This document shows positions 51,977-62,731 of a stretch of 64,000 nucleotides of DNA, one piece after another. The translations under genes and the position numbers were made by a program. Numbering within the stretch: the first letter of the stretch is position 1; each line of letters begins with the position of its first letter. The stretch covers positions 32,774,201-32,838,200 of the forward strand of contig NC_030678.2 of the NCBI RefSeq assembly GCF_000004195.4, read 5' to 3'. The DNA comes from Xenopus tropicalis. Lineage: Eukaryota; Chordata; Amphibia; Anura; Pipidae. The notes below the pieces were generated by a model that was given only the letters and a program-made list of their open reading frames with translations, was not told the origin of the DNA and made no database searches.

Positions 51977-53896
51977 GAGCACCGCAGACAAGTCTCAGAA
52001 CGCATGAAGATCAAGCCCTTCCCGGAATGCAGGAGGCAGTAGGGAGTCGCCTCCTACTCTTCAGGGAGGCATGGCTGTCCACAACTACAGACAAATGGGT
52101 CCATCAACTCGTTTCTTCGGGCTACCGGATCCAATTCCATCACAACCCCCCCCCCACCCGCAAGTTTCTAGAATCAAACATCCTCCCTACAGCCCAAAAG
52201 AGGCTCGCTCTCACGCAAGCCATAAACAATATGTTACTTTCCAAAGCAATTGTACCAGTCCCAACGCCAGAAAGGGAAACCGGTTTCTACTCAAACCTTT
52301 TCCTAGTCCCAAAAAAGGACGGGTCACTCAGGGTACCATTATTCAAGATGGAATCCCTCCGATCTGTCATAGCCAACGTCCAACAATGAGACTTCTTCAC
52401 GTCCATCGATCTTCGGGACGCTTACCTACATGTCCCCATGCCACCACCGATTTGCCTTTGAAGGAAGACATTTCCAGTTTCAAGCCCTCCCCTTCAGCCT
52501 AGCCACGGCCCCGCGGGTCTTCACAAAGGTAATGGCATCCTTAGTGGCCCATATGCGACAACAAGGACTACACATCCTCCCTTACCTGGACAACCTCCTG
52601 CTACGAGCTCCATCACACTCTCATTCACTCACCGGAACTGACCAATGCATATGCATCCTAGAAGCACACGGGTGGCAAATACACCTCAAAAAAGTACATT
52701 GATCCCTACGCAAACCATTATCTTTCTAGGCGTCCTCTTCTACGCCAACCAACATAAGGTCTTTCTCACAACAAAAAACAGAGATGCCTGAAGGCGGCAG
52801 CACAACAAGCCATAACCTCGATGGCATTCACTGCAAGAACTTGCATGCGACTCCTAGGACTGATGACCTCAACGATAGAGGTAGTCCCTTTTGCCCAATA
52901 CTATATGCGTCTACTACAACTAGACTTCCTCAGACATTGGTCAAGAATTCACCATGACCTCAGAAGCCCAATAGTCCTATCCTGCCCCACAAAATGCTCC
53001 TTACAATGGTGGCTCCAACCCAACAAACTCCTAAGGGGTAGAACCTGCTCATTTGACAATTGGGCCGTAATTACAACAGACGCCAGCTTACTCAGTTGAG
53101 GCAGTGTTTTCGATCACAGGACGGTACAAGGAAAATGGTCCCCACAGGAAGCAAAGCTTCACATCAACTTACTGGAAATCCGAGCAGTATACCTATCCAT
53201 CACTCACTGGGCACAGATCCTACACGGATGCCCAATCAAGATCCAGTCCGACAACATCACCACAGTAGCTTACATCAACCACCAGGGAGGCACAAAGAGC
53301 CGCACCTCCTGGAAGGTGGTATCCCGACTACCTCAATGGGCAGAGGACAACCATTCCCACCTCGCAGCAGTATACATTCCAGGCCACCTCAACTGGGAGG
53401 TGGACTTCCTCAGCCGAAACTTTGTAGACCCAGGGGAATGGTCCCTTCACAAGACCGTATTCCGACAACTTACATACCGCTGGGGAACACAACAGGTAGA
53501 CCTTATGGCCTCCCGGATCAATCACCAGGTCCCCCACTATTGCACCAGATACCGGGATCCACAGGCATTCGCGATCGATGCAATGACCACCCCTTGGAAT
53601 TTCGACCTCGTATACATCTTTCCTCCCATACCCATGATCCACCCAATCCTCCGCAGACTTCTTCAGTTCCAGATGACGGCCATAGTCCTCACTCCGTTTT
53701 GGCCACGAAGAGAGTGGTTCTCTGACCTTCAGGCACTAGCAATAGCACCACCCTGGAGGCTCCCTCTGAGACCGGATCTCCTACACCAGGGCAAGCTCCA
53801 CCATCCTGGGCTGGAAAACCTGGCACCCATCTGGGAAAGGAAGGGCTTCTCCACCAAGGTGACATCTACACTCGTGAAAGCCCATAAACCAGTTAC
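51952..53896 (+). pseudogene. DIRS reverse transcriptase-RNase H, several stops and frameshifts
   Basis: Fragments in shifting frames follow the DIRS order: FLVPKKDGSLRVP, then an in-frame stop at 52387-52389 before DFFTSIDLRDAYLHVPM, then FEGRHFQFQALPFSLATAPR and the active-site block PYLDNLLL (YLDN where YLDD is usual). RNase H-like parts follow: TTDASLLS, LEIRAVYLS, IQSDNITTVAYINHQGG and YIPGHLNWEVDFLSR. The later part (53457-53760) with TYRWGTQQVDLMASRINHQV resembles the C-terminal segment of vertebrate DIRS pol. It cannot be functional. Confidence 0.82.
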
Positions 53897-54042
53897 ATAC
53901 ATAGTTATAGTTACATAGTTACATAGGGTTGAAAAAAGACCTGTGTCCATCAAGTTCAACCCATCCAAGTAAACCCAGCACACCTAACCCACACCTACCA
54001 ATATATACTCACATACATAAACTATAAATACAACCACTAGTA

Positions 54043-54582
54043 CTAACTGTAGATATTAGTATCACAATAGCCTTGGATATTCTGATTGATCAAGAACTCA
54101 TCCAGGCCCCTCTTAAAGGCATTAACAGAATCTGCCATTACCACATCACTAGGAAGGGCATTCCATAACCTCACTGCCCTCACCGTGAAAAACCACCTAC
54201 GCTGCTTCAAATGGAAACTCCTTTCCTCTAATCTATAGGGGTGACCTCTGGTGCGTTGATTGTTTTTATGGGAAAAAAGAACATCCCCCAACTGCCTATA
54301 ATCCCCTCTAATGTACTTGTACAGAGTAATCATGTCCCCTCGCAAGCGCCTCTTTTCCAGAGAAAACAACCCCAACCTCGACAGTCTAACCTCATAGTTT
54401 AAATCTTCCATCCCCTTAACCAGTTTAGTTGCACGTCTCTGCACTCTCTCCAGCTCATTAATATCCTTCTTAAGGACTGGAGCCCAAAACTGCACTGCAT
54501 ACTCAAGGTGAGGCCTTACCAGGGACCTATAAAGGGGCAAAATTATGTTCTCATCCCTTGAGTCAATGCCCTTTTTATACAA
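54043..54582 (-). CDS. LINE RT C-terminal part, in another frame
   Basis: It continues the preceding frame after a single frameshift at about 54545-54580. It has LYRSLVRPHLEYAVQFWAPV, a hallmark of the LINE RT thumb region, then VQRRATKLV, RRLRGDMITLYKYIRGDY and SVNAFKRGLDEFL. It ends before the 3' tandem-repeat tail. The short overlap with the main part is the shift site. Confidence 0.88.
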   Translation of the reverse strand: MYKKGIDSRDENIILPLYRSLVRPHLEYAVQFWAPVLKKDINELERVQRRATKLVKGMEDLNYEVRLSRLGLFSLEKRRLRGDMITLYKYIRGDYRQLGDVLFSHKNNQRTRGHPYRLEERSFHLKQRRWFFTVRAVRLWNALPSDVVMADSVNAFKRGLDEFLINQNIQGYCDTNIYS

Positions 54583-57041
54583 GACAGCACTTTATTTGCT
54601 TTAGTAGCCACAGAATGACACTGCCTGGAATTAGACAACTTGTTATCAACAAAAACCCCTAGATCCTTCTCCATTAAGGATACCCCCAACACACTACCAT
54701 TCAGTAGATAGTTTGCGTTTATATTATTTCTACCAAAGTGCATAACTTTGCACTTATCAACATTGAACCTCATTTTCCAGTTTGCTGCCCAGTTATCTAA
54801 TTTTGTCAAATCGCTCTGCAAAGTGGCAGCATCCTGCATGGAACTTATAGTTTTGCACAATTTAGTGTCATCAGCAAAAATAGAAACAATACTGTCTATG
54901 CCCACCTCCAGGTCATTAATAAACAAGTTAAACAGCAAAGGCCCAAGGACTGACCCCTGCGGTACTCCACTAACCACACTGGTCCAATTAGAAAATGTTC
55001 CATTTACAACCACTCTTTGTACTCTATCCTTCAGCCAGTTCTCTATCCAATTACAAATATTATGTTCTAGGCCAATATTCCTTAATTTGATCATTAACCT
55101 TCTGTGAGGTACTGTATCAAACGCTTTAGCAAAGTCCAAGTAGATGACATCAACTGCCATTCCAGCATCAAGGTTCCTACTCACCTCCTCATAAAAGGCA
55201 ACTAAATTAGTCTGGCAAGATCTGTTACGCATAAAACCATGCTGGCACAAACTAATAGTATTGTGAACTGCAATGTATTCAAGTACCCTATCCCTTATTA
55301 CCCCTTCCAAAAGTTTTCCTACTACTGATGTCAGACTAACAGGCCTATAGTTTTCAGGCTGAGAACGGGATCCCTTTTTAAATAACGGCACCACATTAGC
55401 AATCCGCCAGTCTCTTGGCACCATGCCAGACCTCAATGAATCCTGAAAAATTAAGTGAAGAGGTTTGGCAATCACAGCGCTCAGCTCATTTAATACCCTG
55501 GGATGAATCCCATCCGGCCCTGGACCTTTGTTTACCTTTACATGTTCAAGTCTCTTTTGAATTTCCTCCCGAGTGACCCATGCGTCAGTAGCTAAATTAC
55601 TAGAACTGGGCATATTACAAGGGAAGCCTTCATTATCTGGCTCCTCAGATGTATAGACAGATGAAAAATAAGAGTTCAAAATTTCAGCTTTTTCCCCGTT
55701 TTCATCAACCAACGTACCCCCCCGTGATAATAAAGTTCCCACCCCTTCTTGCTTCATTTTTTTACTATTCACATAATTAAAAAATAATTTTGGATTCTTT
55801 TTACTCCTAGCAGCAATATCCCTTTCCATCTCTATTTTAGCTTGCCTGATAGCTTTTTTGCATGCTTTATTTGCTTCCTTGTACCTGATGAAAGTTTCTG
55901 CTGTCCCAGCTAACTTGAATGCCCTAAAAGCACGTTTTTTCTTACCAACCTCGACAATAACACTTTTATTCAGCCATAAAGGTTTTGCTTTGCGATGCCT
56001 CTCCTTGCTTACTAGGGGGATATACTGTTGCGTATACCTACAAAGCAATGTTTTAAAGATGTTCCATTTTCCTTCTGTGTCTAACCCCATGAAAAGCCTT
56101 TCCCAGTTGACACATTGCAGAGATGCCCTTATACTGGCAAAGTCTGCACGTCTAAAATTGAGTGTTTTAGTTACTCCCTTATAGCGCTGTCTCTGCAGCA
56201 TTATCTCAAAGGAGACCATGTTGTGATCACTGTTCCCCAAATGCTCACCCACACAAATGTTAAAGATAAGTTCATTATTATTAGAAATCACCAGGTCCAA
56301 AATAGCGTCATTCCTAGTGGGTTCTTGAACTGCCTGAAATAAAAAGTTGTCATTTAGCATATTTACAAACCTACTAGCTTTTTCTGACTTAGCCACCCCA
56401 TTACTCCAGTCAATGTCCGGATAATTAAAGTCCCCCATAACAACAACTTGACCCAGTTTTGAAGCCTCCTCCATTTGCAACAATAGCTGGGCCTCATCCC
56501 CCTCATCTATACGGGGTGGTTTATAACATACACCAATGATCATTTTCTTTGTGACCTTCAGCCCTACTGAAATTTCTACCCAAAGAGATTCGACGTTTTC
56601 ATTGGTAATGTCTTTATTACATGGCTTTAAGTCTGACTTTACGTAAAGACAAACCCCTCCACCCTTTTTAATCTCTCTGTCCCTCCTAAAAAGTGTATAC
56701 CCATTTAAATTCACAGCCCAGTCGCATTTATCATCCCACCAGGTCTCAGTGATACCTATTAAATCATAATTTTCAATACATGCAATAGCTTGCAGCTCCC
56801 CTAATTTACCCGACAAGCTACGCGCATTAGCCAGCATGCAGCGGAGATTATTACTTCTCCCTCTGATGTTTACATTAGCTAAGGGAGAATTAGAGCTAAG
56901 GCAATTATGAGACTGCTTTCCTTGTAACGGAAGCTCCTTATCTGATAAACTATATGCCCCCCTCACTCCTCCCCCACAACCCTTTGCTAGTCCCCCTACC
57001 CCGTCTACACTAATTTTCCCATGGAATTCTAGCTCACCCAC
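54543..57041 (-). CDS. LINE endonuclease-reverse transcriptase, main part (832 codons)
   Basis: The N-terminal half is an apurinic-type endonuclease: LMLANARSLSGK-like start, ITETWWDD, VVMGDFNYPDIDW and LGNSDHNMV (catalytic D and H). The C-terminal half is the RT: KGPGPDGIHP, FKKGSRSQPENYRPVSLTS, VIYLDFAKAFDTVPH, SGVPQGSVLGPLLFN and FADD. All catalytic residues appear present. The frame closes early at 54543 because of one frameshift and continues in the 54043-54582 frame. Strong similarity to the relic at 26700-26957. Confidence 0.9.
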   Translation of the reverse strand: MGELEFHGKISVDGVGGLAKGCGGGVRGAYSLSDKELPLQGKQSHNCLSSNSPLANVNIRGRSNNLRCMLANARSLSGKLGELQAIACIENYDLIGITETWWDDKCDWAVNLNGYTLFRRDREIKKGGGVCLYVKSDLKPCNKDITNENVESLWVEISVGLKVTKKMIIGVCYKPPRIDEGDEAQLLLQMEEASKLGQVVVMGDFNYPDIDWSNGVAKSEKASRFVNMLNDNFLFQAVQEPTRNDAILDLVISNNNELIFNICVGEHLGNSDHNMVSFEIMLQRQRYKGVTKTLNFRRADFASIRASLQCVNWERLFMGLDTEGKWNIFKTLLCRYTQQYIPLVSKERHRKAKPLWLNKSVIVEVGKKKRAFRAFKLAGTAETFIRYKEANKACKKAIRQAKIEMERDIAARSKKNPKLFFNYVNSKKMKQEGVGTLLSRGGTLVDENGEKAEILNSYFSSVYTSEEPDNEGFPCNMPSSSNLATDAWVTREEIQKRLEHVKVNKGPGPDGIHPRVLNELSAVIAKPLHLIFQDSLRSGMVPRDWRIANVVPLFKKGSRSQPENYRPVSLTSVVGKLLEGVIRDRVLEYIAVHNTISLCQHGFMRNRSCQTNLVAFYEEVSRNLDAGMAVDVIYLDFAKAFDTVPHRRLMIKLRNIGLEHNICNWIENWLKDRVQRVVVNGTFSNWTSVVSGVPQGSVLGPLLFNLFINDLEVGIDSIVSIFADDTKLCKTISSMQDAATLQSDLTKLDNWAANWKMRFNVDKCKVMHFGRNNINANYLLNGSVLGVSLMEKDLGVFVDNKLSNSRQCHSVATKANKVLSCIKRALTQGMRT

Positions 57042-58287
57042 CCCCCCTTGTCTAGTTTAAACACTCCTCCAACCTCTTAACCATTCTCTCCCCTAGCACA
57101 GCAGACCCCCTTCCATTGAGGTGCAATCCGTCAGGGCTGTATAGATTGTACCCCAAGGAAAAGTCAGCCCAGTGCTCTAGGAACCCAAACCCTTCCTTCC
57201 TACACCAAGACTTTAGTTACCGTTGCATCCTACCACCGGATCTGGAATACTTTCCTTACATGGTGCACGAAGGTGCAGCGCAATACTTTCAGTAGTCACA
57301 TCCCCACGCTACTGGACTTTCTCCAAGAAGGCCTTGACAAGGGCCTAGGAGTTAACTCCTTAAAGGTACAGGTGTCTGCACTTTCGCTACTCTTTTAACT
57401 CCAACTTGCAATGCACCCAGATGTCAGGACTTTCATTCAGGCGGCGACACACATCAAGCCCCCATACAAAAACCCAACCCCCCCCATGGGATTTGAATCT
57501 AGTCCTCCACGCACTACAGAGCACACCCTTTGAGCCATTGGCTACAATTGATCTGAAGCTTCTAACTTGGTAAGTAGCCTTCTTAGTAGCAATCTCTTTG
57601 GCCAGACAGACCTCGGAGTTAGGAGCCTTGTCCCATAAGACTCCATACTGTATTTTCCATAGGGACAAAGTAGTACTTCGAACTCCCCCCACATTCCTAC
57701 CAAAGGTCACCTCAGGCTTTCACCTTTATCAGGAGATTGTCCTCCCCTCCCTCTGTCCCAAGCCGTCATCTCCACAAGAACAACTTCTCCACAACCTGGA
57801 AGTGATGAGGGCACTAAAGTTCTATGTTCATAGAACAGCAGACTTTCGCAAGTCAGACTCCTTATTTGTCTATGGCCCCCAACGCATGGGCGCTAGGGCC
57901 TCCAAAGCATCCATCACCCGCTAGATCAAAAGCCTAATTACTTTAACCTACAGGGACAAGGGCTTACCTATTCCGTTCAAGACCTCGGCACACACTACCA
58001 GAGCCCTCAGCACCTCATGGGCACTGGCCAATGCAGCATCTGCTGAGCAGTTATGTAAAGCTGCTACATGGTCATCTCTACATACTTTCACAAAGTTTTA
58101 CAAGTTTCATGTTTTTTCATTGGCGGAAGCAGCCTTCGGCCGCAAAGTTCTTCAGTCCGCGGTGAGATCATAATGCTCACCCTCAGTTGCCATGTTAGAG
58201 CACCTATAGTCTTCTGTTGTTTCTAGGTTTTTTCCTGTTCCTACTCCTGCTCTCTAAGTATCCCACCCACTCTCTCTGCTTTAGGAC

Positions 58288-58387
58288 AACCCACTAGTAC
58301 CTGTGCTGCCTAGGGACGACTGAGAAAAGAGGATTTGTTTACTCACCGATAAAGCCTTTTCTCGGAGTCCCATCACGGCAGCACAGG
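58288..58387 (+). repeat. DIRS internal complementary region (ICR)
   Basis: The left half (58288-58324, AACCCACTAGTACCTGTGCT onward) is complementary to the outermost left end of the element (49790-49828). The right half (58325-58387, GAGGATTTGTTTACTCACCG onward) is complementary to the outermost right end (58545-58613). The junction AGAAAAGAGG would template joining of both ends in a circle, the role known for the DIRS-1 ICR. Confidence 0.88.
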
Positions 58388-58436
58388 AAGTCCCATCCTT
58401 TCTTTTCTTTTCTCCAGTTTGAGCTGTGCTAGCCGT

Positions 58437-58562
58437 AACTGTTGGAGGTGGGGCTAATGCAGGGAGGAGGGAGGGGAGTCAGGGGACAGACCCTAGTCTT
58501 TTTTCTTGCTATCCTGCCTCCTAAAGGGAAGACTGCATTAACCCACTAGTACCTGTGCTGCC
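58437..58562 (+). repeat. DIRS right inverted terminal repeat
   Basis: AACTGTTGGAGGTGGGGCTA through CTTGCTATCCTGCCTCC to CCCACTAGTACCTGTGCTGC, the inverted partner of 49808-49933 with a few differences. The 51 bases beyond it (to 58613) pair with the internal complementary region. Confidence 0.85.
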
Positions 58563-58613
58563 GTGACGGAACTCTGAGAAAAGGCTTTATCGGTGAGTAA
58601 ACAAATCCTCTTT

Positions 58614-61600
58614 TTCCTACTTTGTGGCGAGAATTTGGCTTGTTTGGCACAATAATGCACAAAGCAAGGTCCATACAGAGTGGGTTTGCTGGGATGGGAC
58701 TGGTAGAAATTGACTGACCTACACAGACCCCTGACCCCAACCCAAACCTGCAGGATGAACTGGAACCCCAAGTGTGAGCCAGGCCTAACATAAGTGACAA
58801 ACTCCCACCAACAATGTTCCAACATCTAATGGACCCCCCCAGAAGAGCTGAGGGTGAAAGCTCTTTTAGCATCAAAGAAAGGGCCAACTTCACTCCTGTG
58901 CTTTGGGACGGGCAGGTTCCCACTTATATTTCACCCCATAGTGTCTCTCTCTTCTTAAACAAGATATATATTATTAAGCGATTGCTCTGCATGTGAAACA
59001 CTGCCTGAGGATGCTCTGCATATTGTAATCATAGGAATAATGTACAAGGTTGGGAGATGGACAGAGAAAAGAGTGTGACCAGCGCATAAAGTATAATAAA
59101 ACCACTAACTGGTGAGGTGTTGAACAAGAGACTAATGCAAATAAGAATAGAGGGTGAAGGTAGAATAGAATGTATATATAGCAAGCGGGCAGGGAGACAG
59201 GCAGCATTTATATTACATAATACATCAGTATATCATATATAGCTTGTTACAAAGACCCTGCAATTCCAGATTGCCTCCAATGACTCCCCAACCCAGCCGT
59301 GTGTAGACTTTTTGTTCATAGCTGCCAATGCATTTGTTTTCCATCTACAAGTTCAATTCCCAACAACCTACTGAATTCCTGTGCAGATAAACTGGGACTC
59401 ATAGCAGGCATAGGGCAGTACTGGCAGCCGGCAGAAATAAGTGAAGTTGCAACTGACCTACAATGTATAAGTAGAATTTATAATTCCAGGGCCACAGTTC
59501 GCTCCCTACCAGTCTCAACAAACAAATTTGCCCTGGATAAGAATTACTGTAATTACTGTATGTATCCAAGGGACTGCAGAGCTATCAGTTTTCCTTTTTT
59601 CCACATCACTGTCTCTTTAAGAGTTTCCCTATGGGCTTTACTGGCTGTATGCACCCGGCCCTTGCTAGTGATTGGTGCTTGGTGTTTAAAAATATAGGAC
59701 TACGTTTTTAGACATCAGTAGAAAAAACCAATAACTCACCAATACATTACATGGTGAAAAAGGTGTATAATAAGCCCATATACATAACCACAACGGGCAC
59801 CATTTTGCCCCCCCCCCCCGGGCCATTTATCAGACTTGACAAAAGGCCGATGGGGCCCAAAACATTGCCTTTGTGTATTTTATTGGTGTGCTACCATATA
59901 GAAATACAGCCCAGGAGTTAGCGACTCTACTGTTATAAATGACGATGTGAGTGGTCAAAGACAATAATGGTGGCCATACACTTTATAATTTTGACCTTTT
60001 CTGTGACCAATGATTGCAGGAAAGATCTTTGCAACGTTCATAGCTGAATCGTCAGATATGCAGGTAAGTGAGAGCAGCGCATGTGCTGTGAGTTAGCAGA
60101 AATGGGCCCCATCAGAGGGGACTGCTACAAAAGCACAAAAGGCCTTATTTGTGAACCCAGGTGAAGGGTGCAAAGTGCAACAAAAAGGGCACAATCGGTC
60201 AGTTTTCTGCACTTTGCGCGCTGCATCTGGGTGTGCGCAAATAGCTGCAGGTTTTGGAGTGCTTTAGCCTGTGTCATATTCCCCATGTAGGCAAACAAGC
60301 TCAGTTTATGTCTGTAATGCAAACCCTGCAAGGTGAATATATTCCAGGAGTGAAGGTAAATACTGAGTGCAGTCAGTCCTGTATAAGCAGCAGAAATGCT
60401 GGGCAATTTCATACCTGAACTGGGTAAGGCCTGTGTCCCCAGTCCAAGCCTGCTGATCCCTTTCTTTGTAATCCAAAATTGGTACTTACCCCAAAAACTC
60501 TTAAAGCTCCTATTGCGGCAAAAGGTGGCGCTACAACATATGAAATAGTGGGGAGTGAATAAGCAAATTCCCTTTATTCTAACATAGTTTGGGTTTCAGT
60601 GCTTTGGAATAAGAATGAGCAGAAACATTTGAGTGTAGGATGAGATACTCAGGGAAATACAATAGAAAGGGTGTGAGTACATTACAAGGCACTCTGAATG
60701 CCATAACACACACACGTTATAATCGCAGTCTCACAAATGGCTGAATTGGCACACGGTTACCCATGTGAGCAGTAACGCCGCGTCAAGGCTTCAGCCCTAG
60801 TTACTGTCCATTCACACACCCATTGCAGCAAATGGCTCACCCAATCACTTGCTGCAATAGTTCCCTATCTGGTCCAGCACATGACATAAACTGTCATGGG
60901 ACCTTTCCTCTTCAGCAAATACTGAGAGGTACCTGACTATTCACACACACACCGTTGGCTTTTACTCACACACACAATGGTTAATCCTATTTAGTTGGAG
61001 CATCACATGGGGAGCAGAGCTATAAATGGGATTAAATCCACGTTACTTTGCTAGCCATATGATTTGCTGATATAGTTCCCTACCCAGGAAGCATTTAAGA
61101 TGCTATATACTGATAAAGGAATCATGATGGGCCTATTTAGCAGACTAAATAAGAAATATGGCTGTTCCTAAGTAGCATTCTGCCCTGTCTGTTCTTTACC
61201 TTTTCCCCCAAACCCTGAGCTAAACCTGCACTTTATTCCAAACACGGACCTAGATCTTTTGGACCAATTACTATAAAGGGACCAATATTCACATTCACAC
61301 ACGAGTCTCACACAGCCATACAGCATTCATACATACTGCAGAATATGACACAATAAGTAGTTGTTATATTATTGCTATACCTGCAGTAGTCTCCCATCCT
61401 ATCATACTCTCCTATCCATAGGGACCATACTATAAATTCATATATAGTTAAGTATAAGTTCTTCCTTTATTAGTCTCCCTAAGACCCTACTTCCCTGCTC
61501 CTCCCTAACCAACTGCTGCCTTATGGAAGCCAACATGGGCTTTAGCATGTCTTTTGTTTTGGGGGGTGTTTCATTTAGTTGTATTAATATATAATGGCCA

Positions 61601-62614
61601 ATTATGTGCAATTAAATAATTACTTAGGTTGGAAATAAATCCTACCTTACTAGATCAGGGCTGTCCTATTGTACAGCACTGACCTAGATGACCCAAAGGA
61701 AGGCAAAAAACCCAGGCAGATTCGAATCTGCCTCAAACGGGGAAAAATTCCTTCCTGACTCCAAAATGGCAGTCGGACAAGTCCCTGGGTCAGTAGGAGC
61801 TGAGTGTATTTATCACAGTAGCCTTGTAAAGGAAATACAATGCCACATGGGGAGGGTACGGGCTCTATTGATCCCGTATTGGCTGCAGTTGGTGAAGCAT
61901 CAGGTTATAGAAATATCCCGACACAACTAACTGGTTCCTTGAAGGGGAGAACTGATTATTTCTAATCTAGAACTGAGTGAAGATTCAAAAAGAGAATCAG
62001 TTCAACTCAGGGTTCTCCTGTTCAAGGAATGGGTGAGCATTTCCACTAACTAATTCCACTAATACACACTCACTCACTCATGCACAGGCACACACACACA
62101 CACAGATACACACACACGCAGACACAAACACTCACAGACACGCAAACACACACATACGCAGACACACACACTCACTCACTCATGCACAGGCACACACACA
62201 CACACAGATACACACACACACACAAACACACATACACAGATACACACACAGATACACATACACACACACACATACATACACACACACAGACACACCCATA
62301 CACACACACAGACACACACACACATACACACACACACACACCCATACACACACACACACACATACACATACATACAAACACACACACACTAAAGTTATAC
62401 CTACAATACTTAACTCCTGTTCTTCTTTCCGGCTTTCTAATCACCACACAAGCCTGTGTGGTGGCGCCGTTGCTGGTGGATTCAGGCTGGCGCAGGCGGA
62501 TGGATTGCTGAGTAGCGCAGCTTGCCATAGGCGCTATGATGTTATTGGCCCTGGTTGTTGTTAAGTTCAGGCAGTAATGAACGATGTTATCCCATGTTAG
62601 AGCCAGTTAATGCC
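58614..62614. other. intergenic region, simple repeats
   Basis: No coding exon was recognised. Contents: a foldback-type fragment near 59805-59890 (CCCCCCCCCCCGGG, GGGCCCAAAACATTGCC), a stretch with dispersed-repeat wording at about 61680-61800, and a CA microsatellite at 62072-62390. The 3' UTR of the - strand kinase must extend into the right part; TTTATT at 61466-61471 (AATAAA on the - strand) is one possible signal. Confidence 0.5.
62072..62390. repeat. CA-rich microsatellite, about 320 bp
   Basis: Imperfect CACACA tracts with interspersed GATACA, CATACA and ACTCACTCACTCATGCACAGG. The last of these occurs twice (about 62068 and 62169), showing a roughly 100-bp higher-order duplication. 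The T/H-rich and V/C-rich open frames on both strands are artefacts. Confidence 0.95.
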
Positions 62615-62731
62615 TTACCCCTGCCCTTCCCAGTTGGGATCCACGTAGGAGAAATCTTCCAGGTTGGTTTCTTCCTTCCGAACATTAGCAGAGAATGTTT
62701 GCTGGCATTCGGTGAAGTCATCTGCTGATGG
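62615..62731 (-). CDS. kinase last exon: AGC tail with hydrophobic motif
   Basis: The acceptor (- strand) is TTTCTTATAG. It encodes PSADDFTECQQTFSANVRKE, then ETNLEDFSYVDPNWEGQG and a TAA stop (62617-62615). LEDFSYV aligns with the PKC hydrophobic motif, with the leading F replaced by L. The stop lies in CAGGGGTAAG, which also looks like a donor, but the frame ends there in any case. Confidence 0.85.
   Translation of the reverse strand, partial: PSADDFTECQQTFSANVRKEETNLEDFSYVDPNWEGQG

Larger units (their letters stand above)
53897..57214 (-). mobile_element. CR1-type non-LTR retrotransposon (LINE), 3.3 kb, TSD AGTTAC
   Basis: Inserted antisense in the DIRS recombinase. AGTTAC occurs just outside both ends (53891-53896 and 57215-57220), and removing the insert restores an uninterrupted DIRS codon series across the site. 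The 3' end (left side) finishes in short tandem units of the type GTAACTAT, as CR1/L2-clade LINEs do instead of poly-A. It carries the endonuclease-RT frame and a short leader, with no ORF1, so it is 5'-truncated or the ORF1 is lost. Confidence 0.9.
53806..58173 (+). pseudogene. DIRS tyrosine recombinase, split by the LINE insertion
   Basis: The N-terminal part up to VKAHKPVT ends at the LINE insertion (53896). The frame resumes at 57221 with VASYHRIWNTFLTWCTKVQR. Toward the C-terminus HTTR (57991-58002) matches the H-x-x-R catalytic motif, and the KFYKF context gives the likely nucleophile tyrosine (58099-58101). It ends FGRKVLQSAVRS and TAA at 58171-58173. Several stops and frameshifts lie between 57390 and 57960. 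Confidence 0.78.
49790..58613 (+). mobile_element. DIRS-type tyrosine-recombinase retrotransposon (degenerate, with nested LINE)
   Basis: The inverted terminal repeats (49808-49933 and 58437-58562), an internal complementary region near the 3' end (58288-58387) and the gene order Gag-like, RT-RNase H, tyrosine recombinase are diagnostic of DIRS elements, which replicate through a circular intermediate and integrate without target duplication. No target duplication is seen. All frames are broken, and a CR1-type LINE lies inside the recombinase gene. The + strand is the coding strand. The 5' leader (49934-50597) has no coding frame I can support. Confidence 0.9.

Noticed and set aside
56115..56342. 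+ strand open frames inside the LINE (54748-56342)
   Set aside because: They are antisense to the LINE endonuclease-RT frame.
61680..61800. Possible exon with CTCAAACGGGGAAAAATTCC
   Set aside because: The wording resembles a dispersed frog repeat rather than a coding exon; no splice sites and no protein family.
62080..62511. T/H-rich open frame (+) and V/C-rich open frames (-)
   Set aside because: They are translations of the CA/TG microsatellite.
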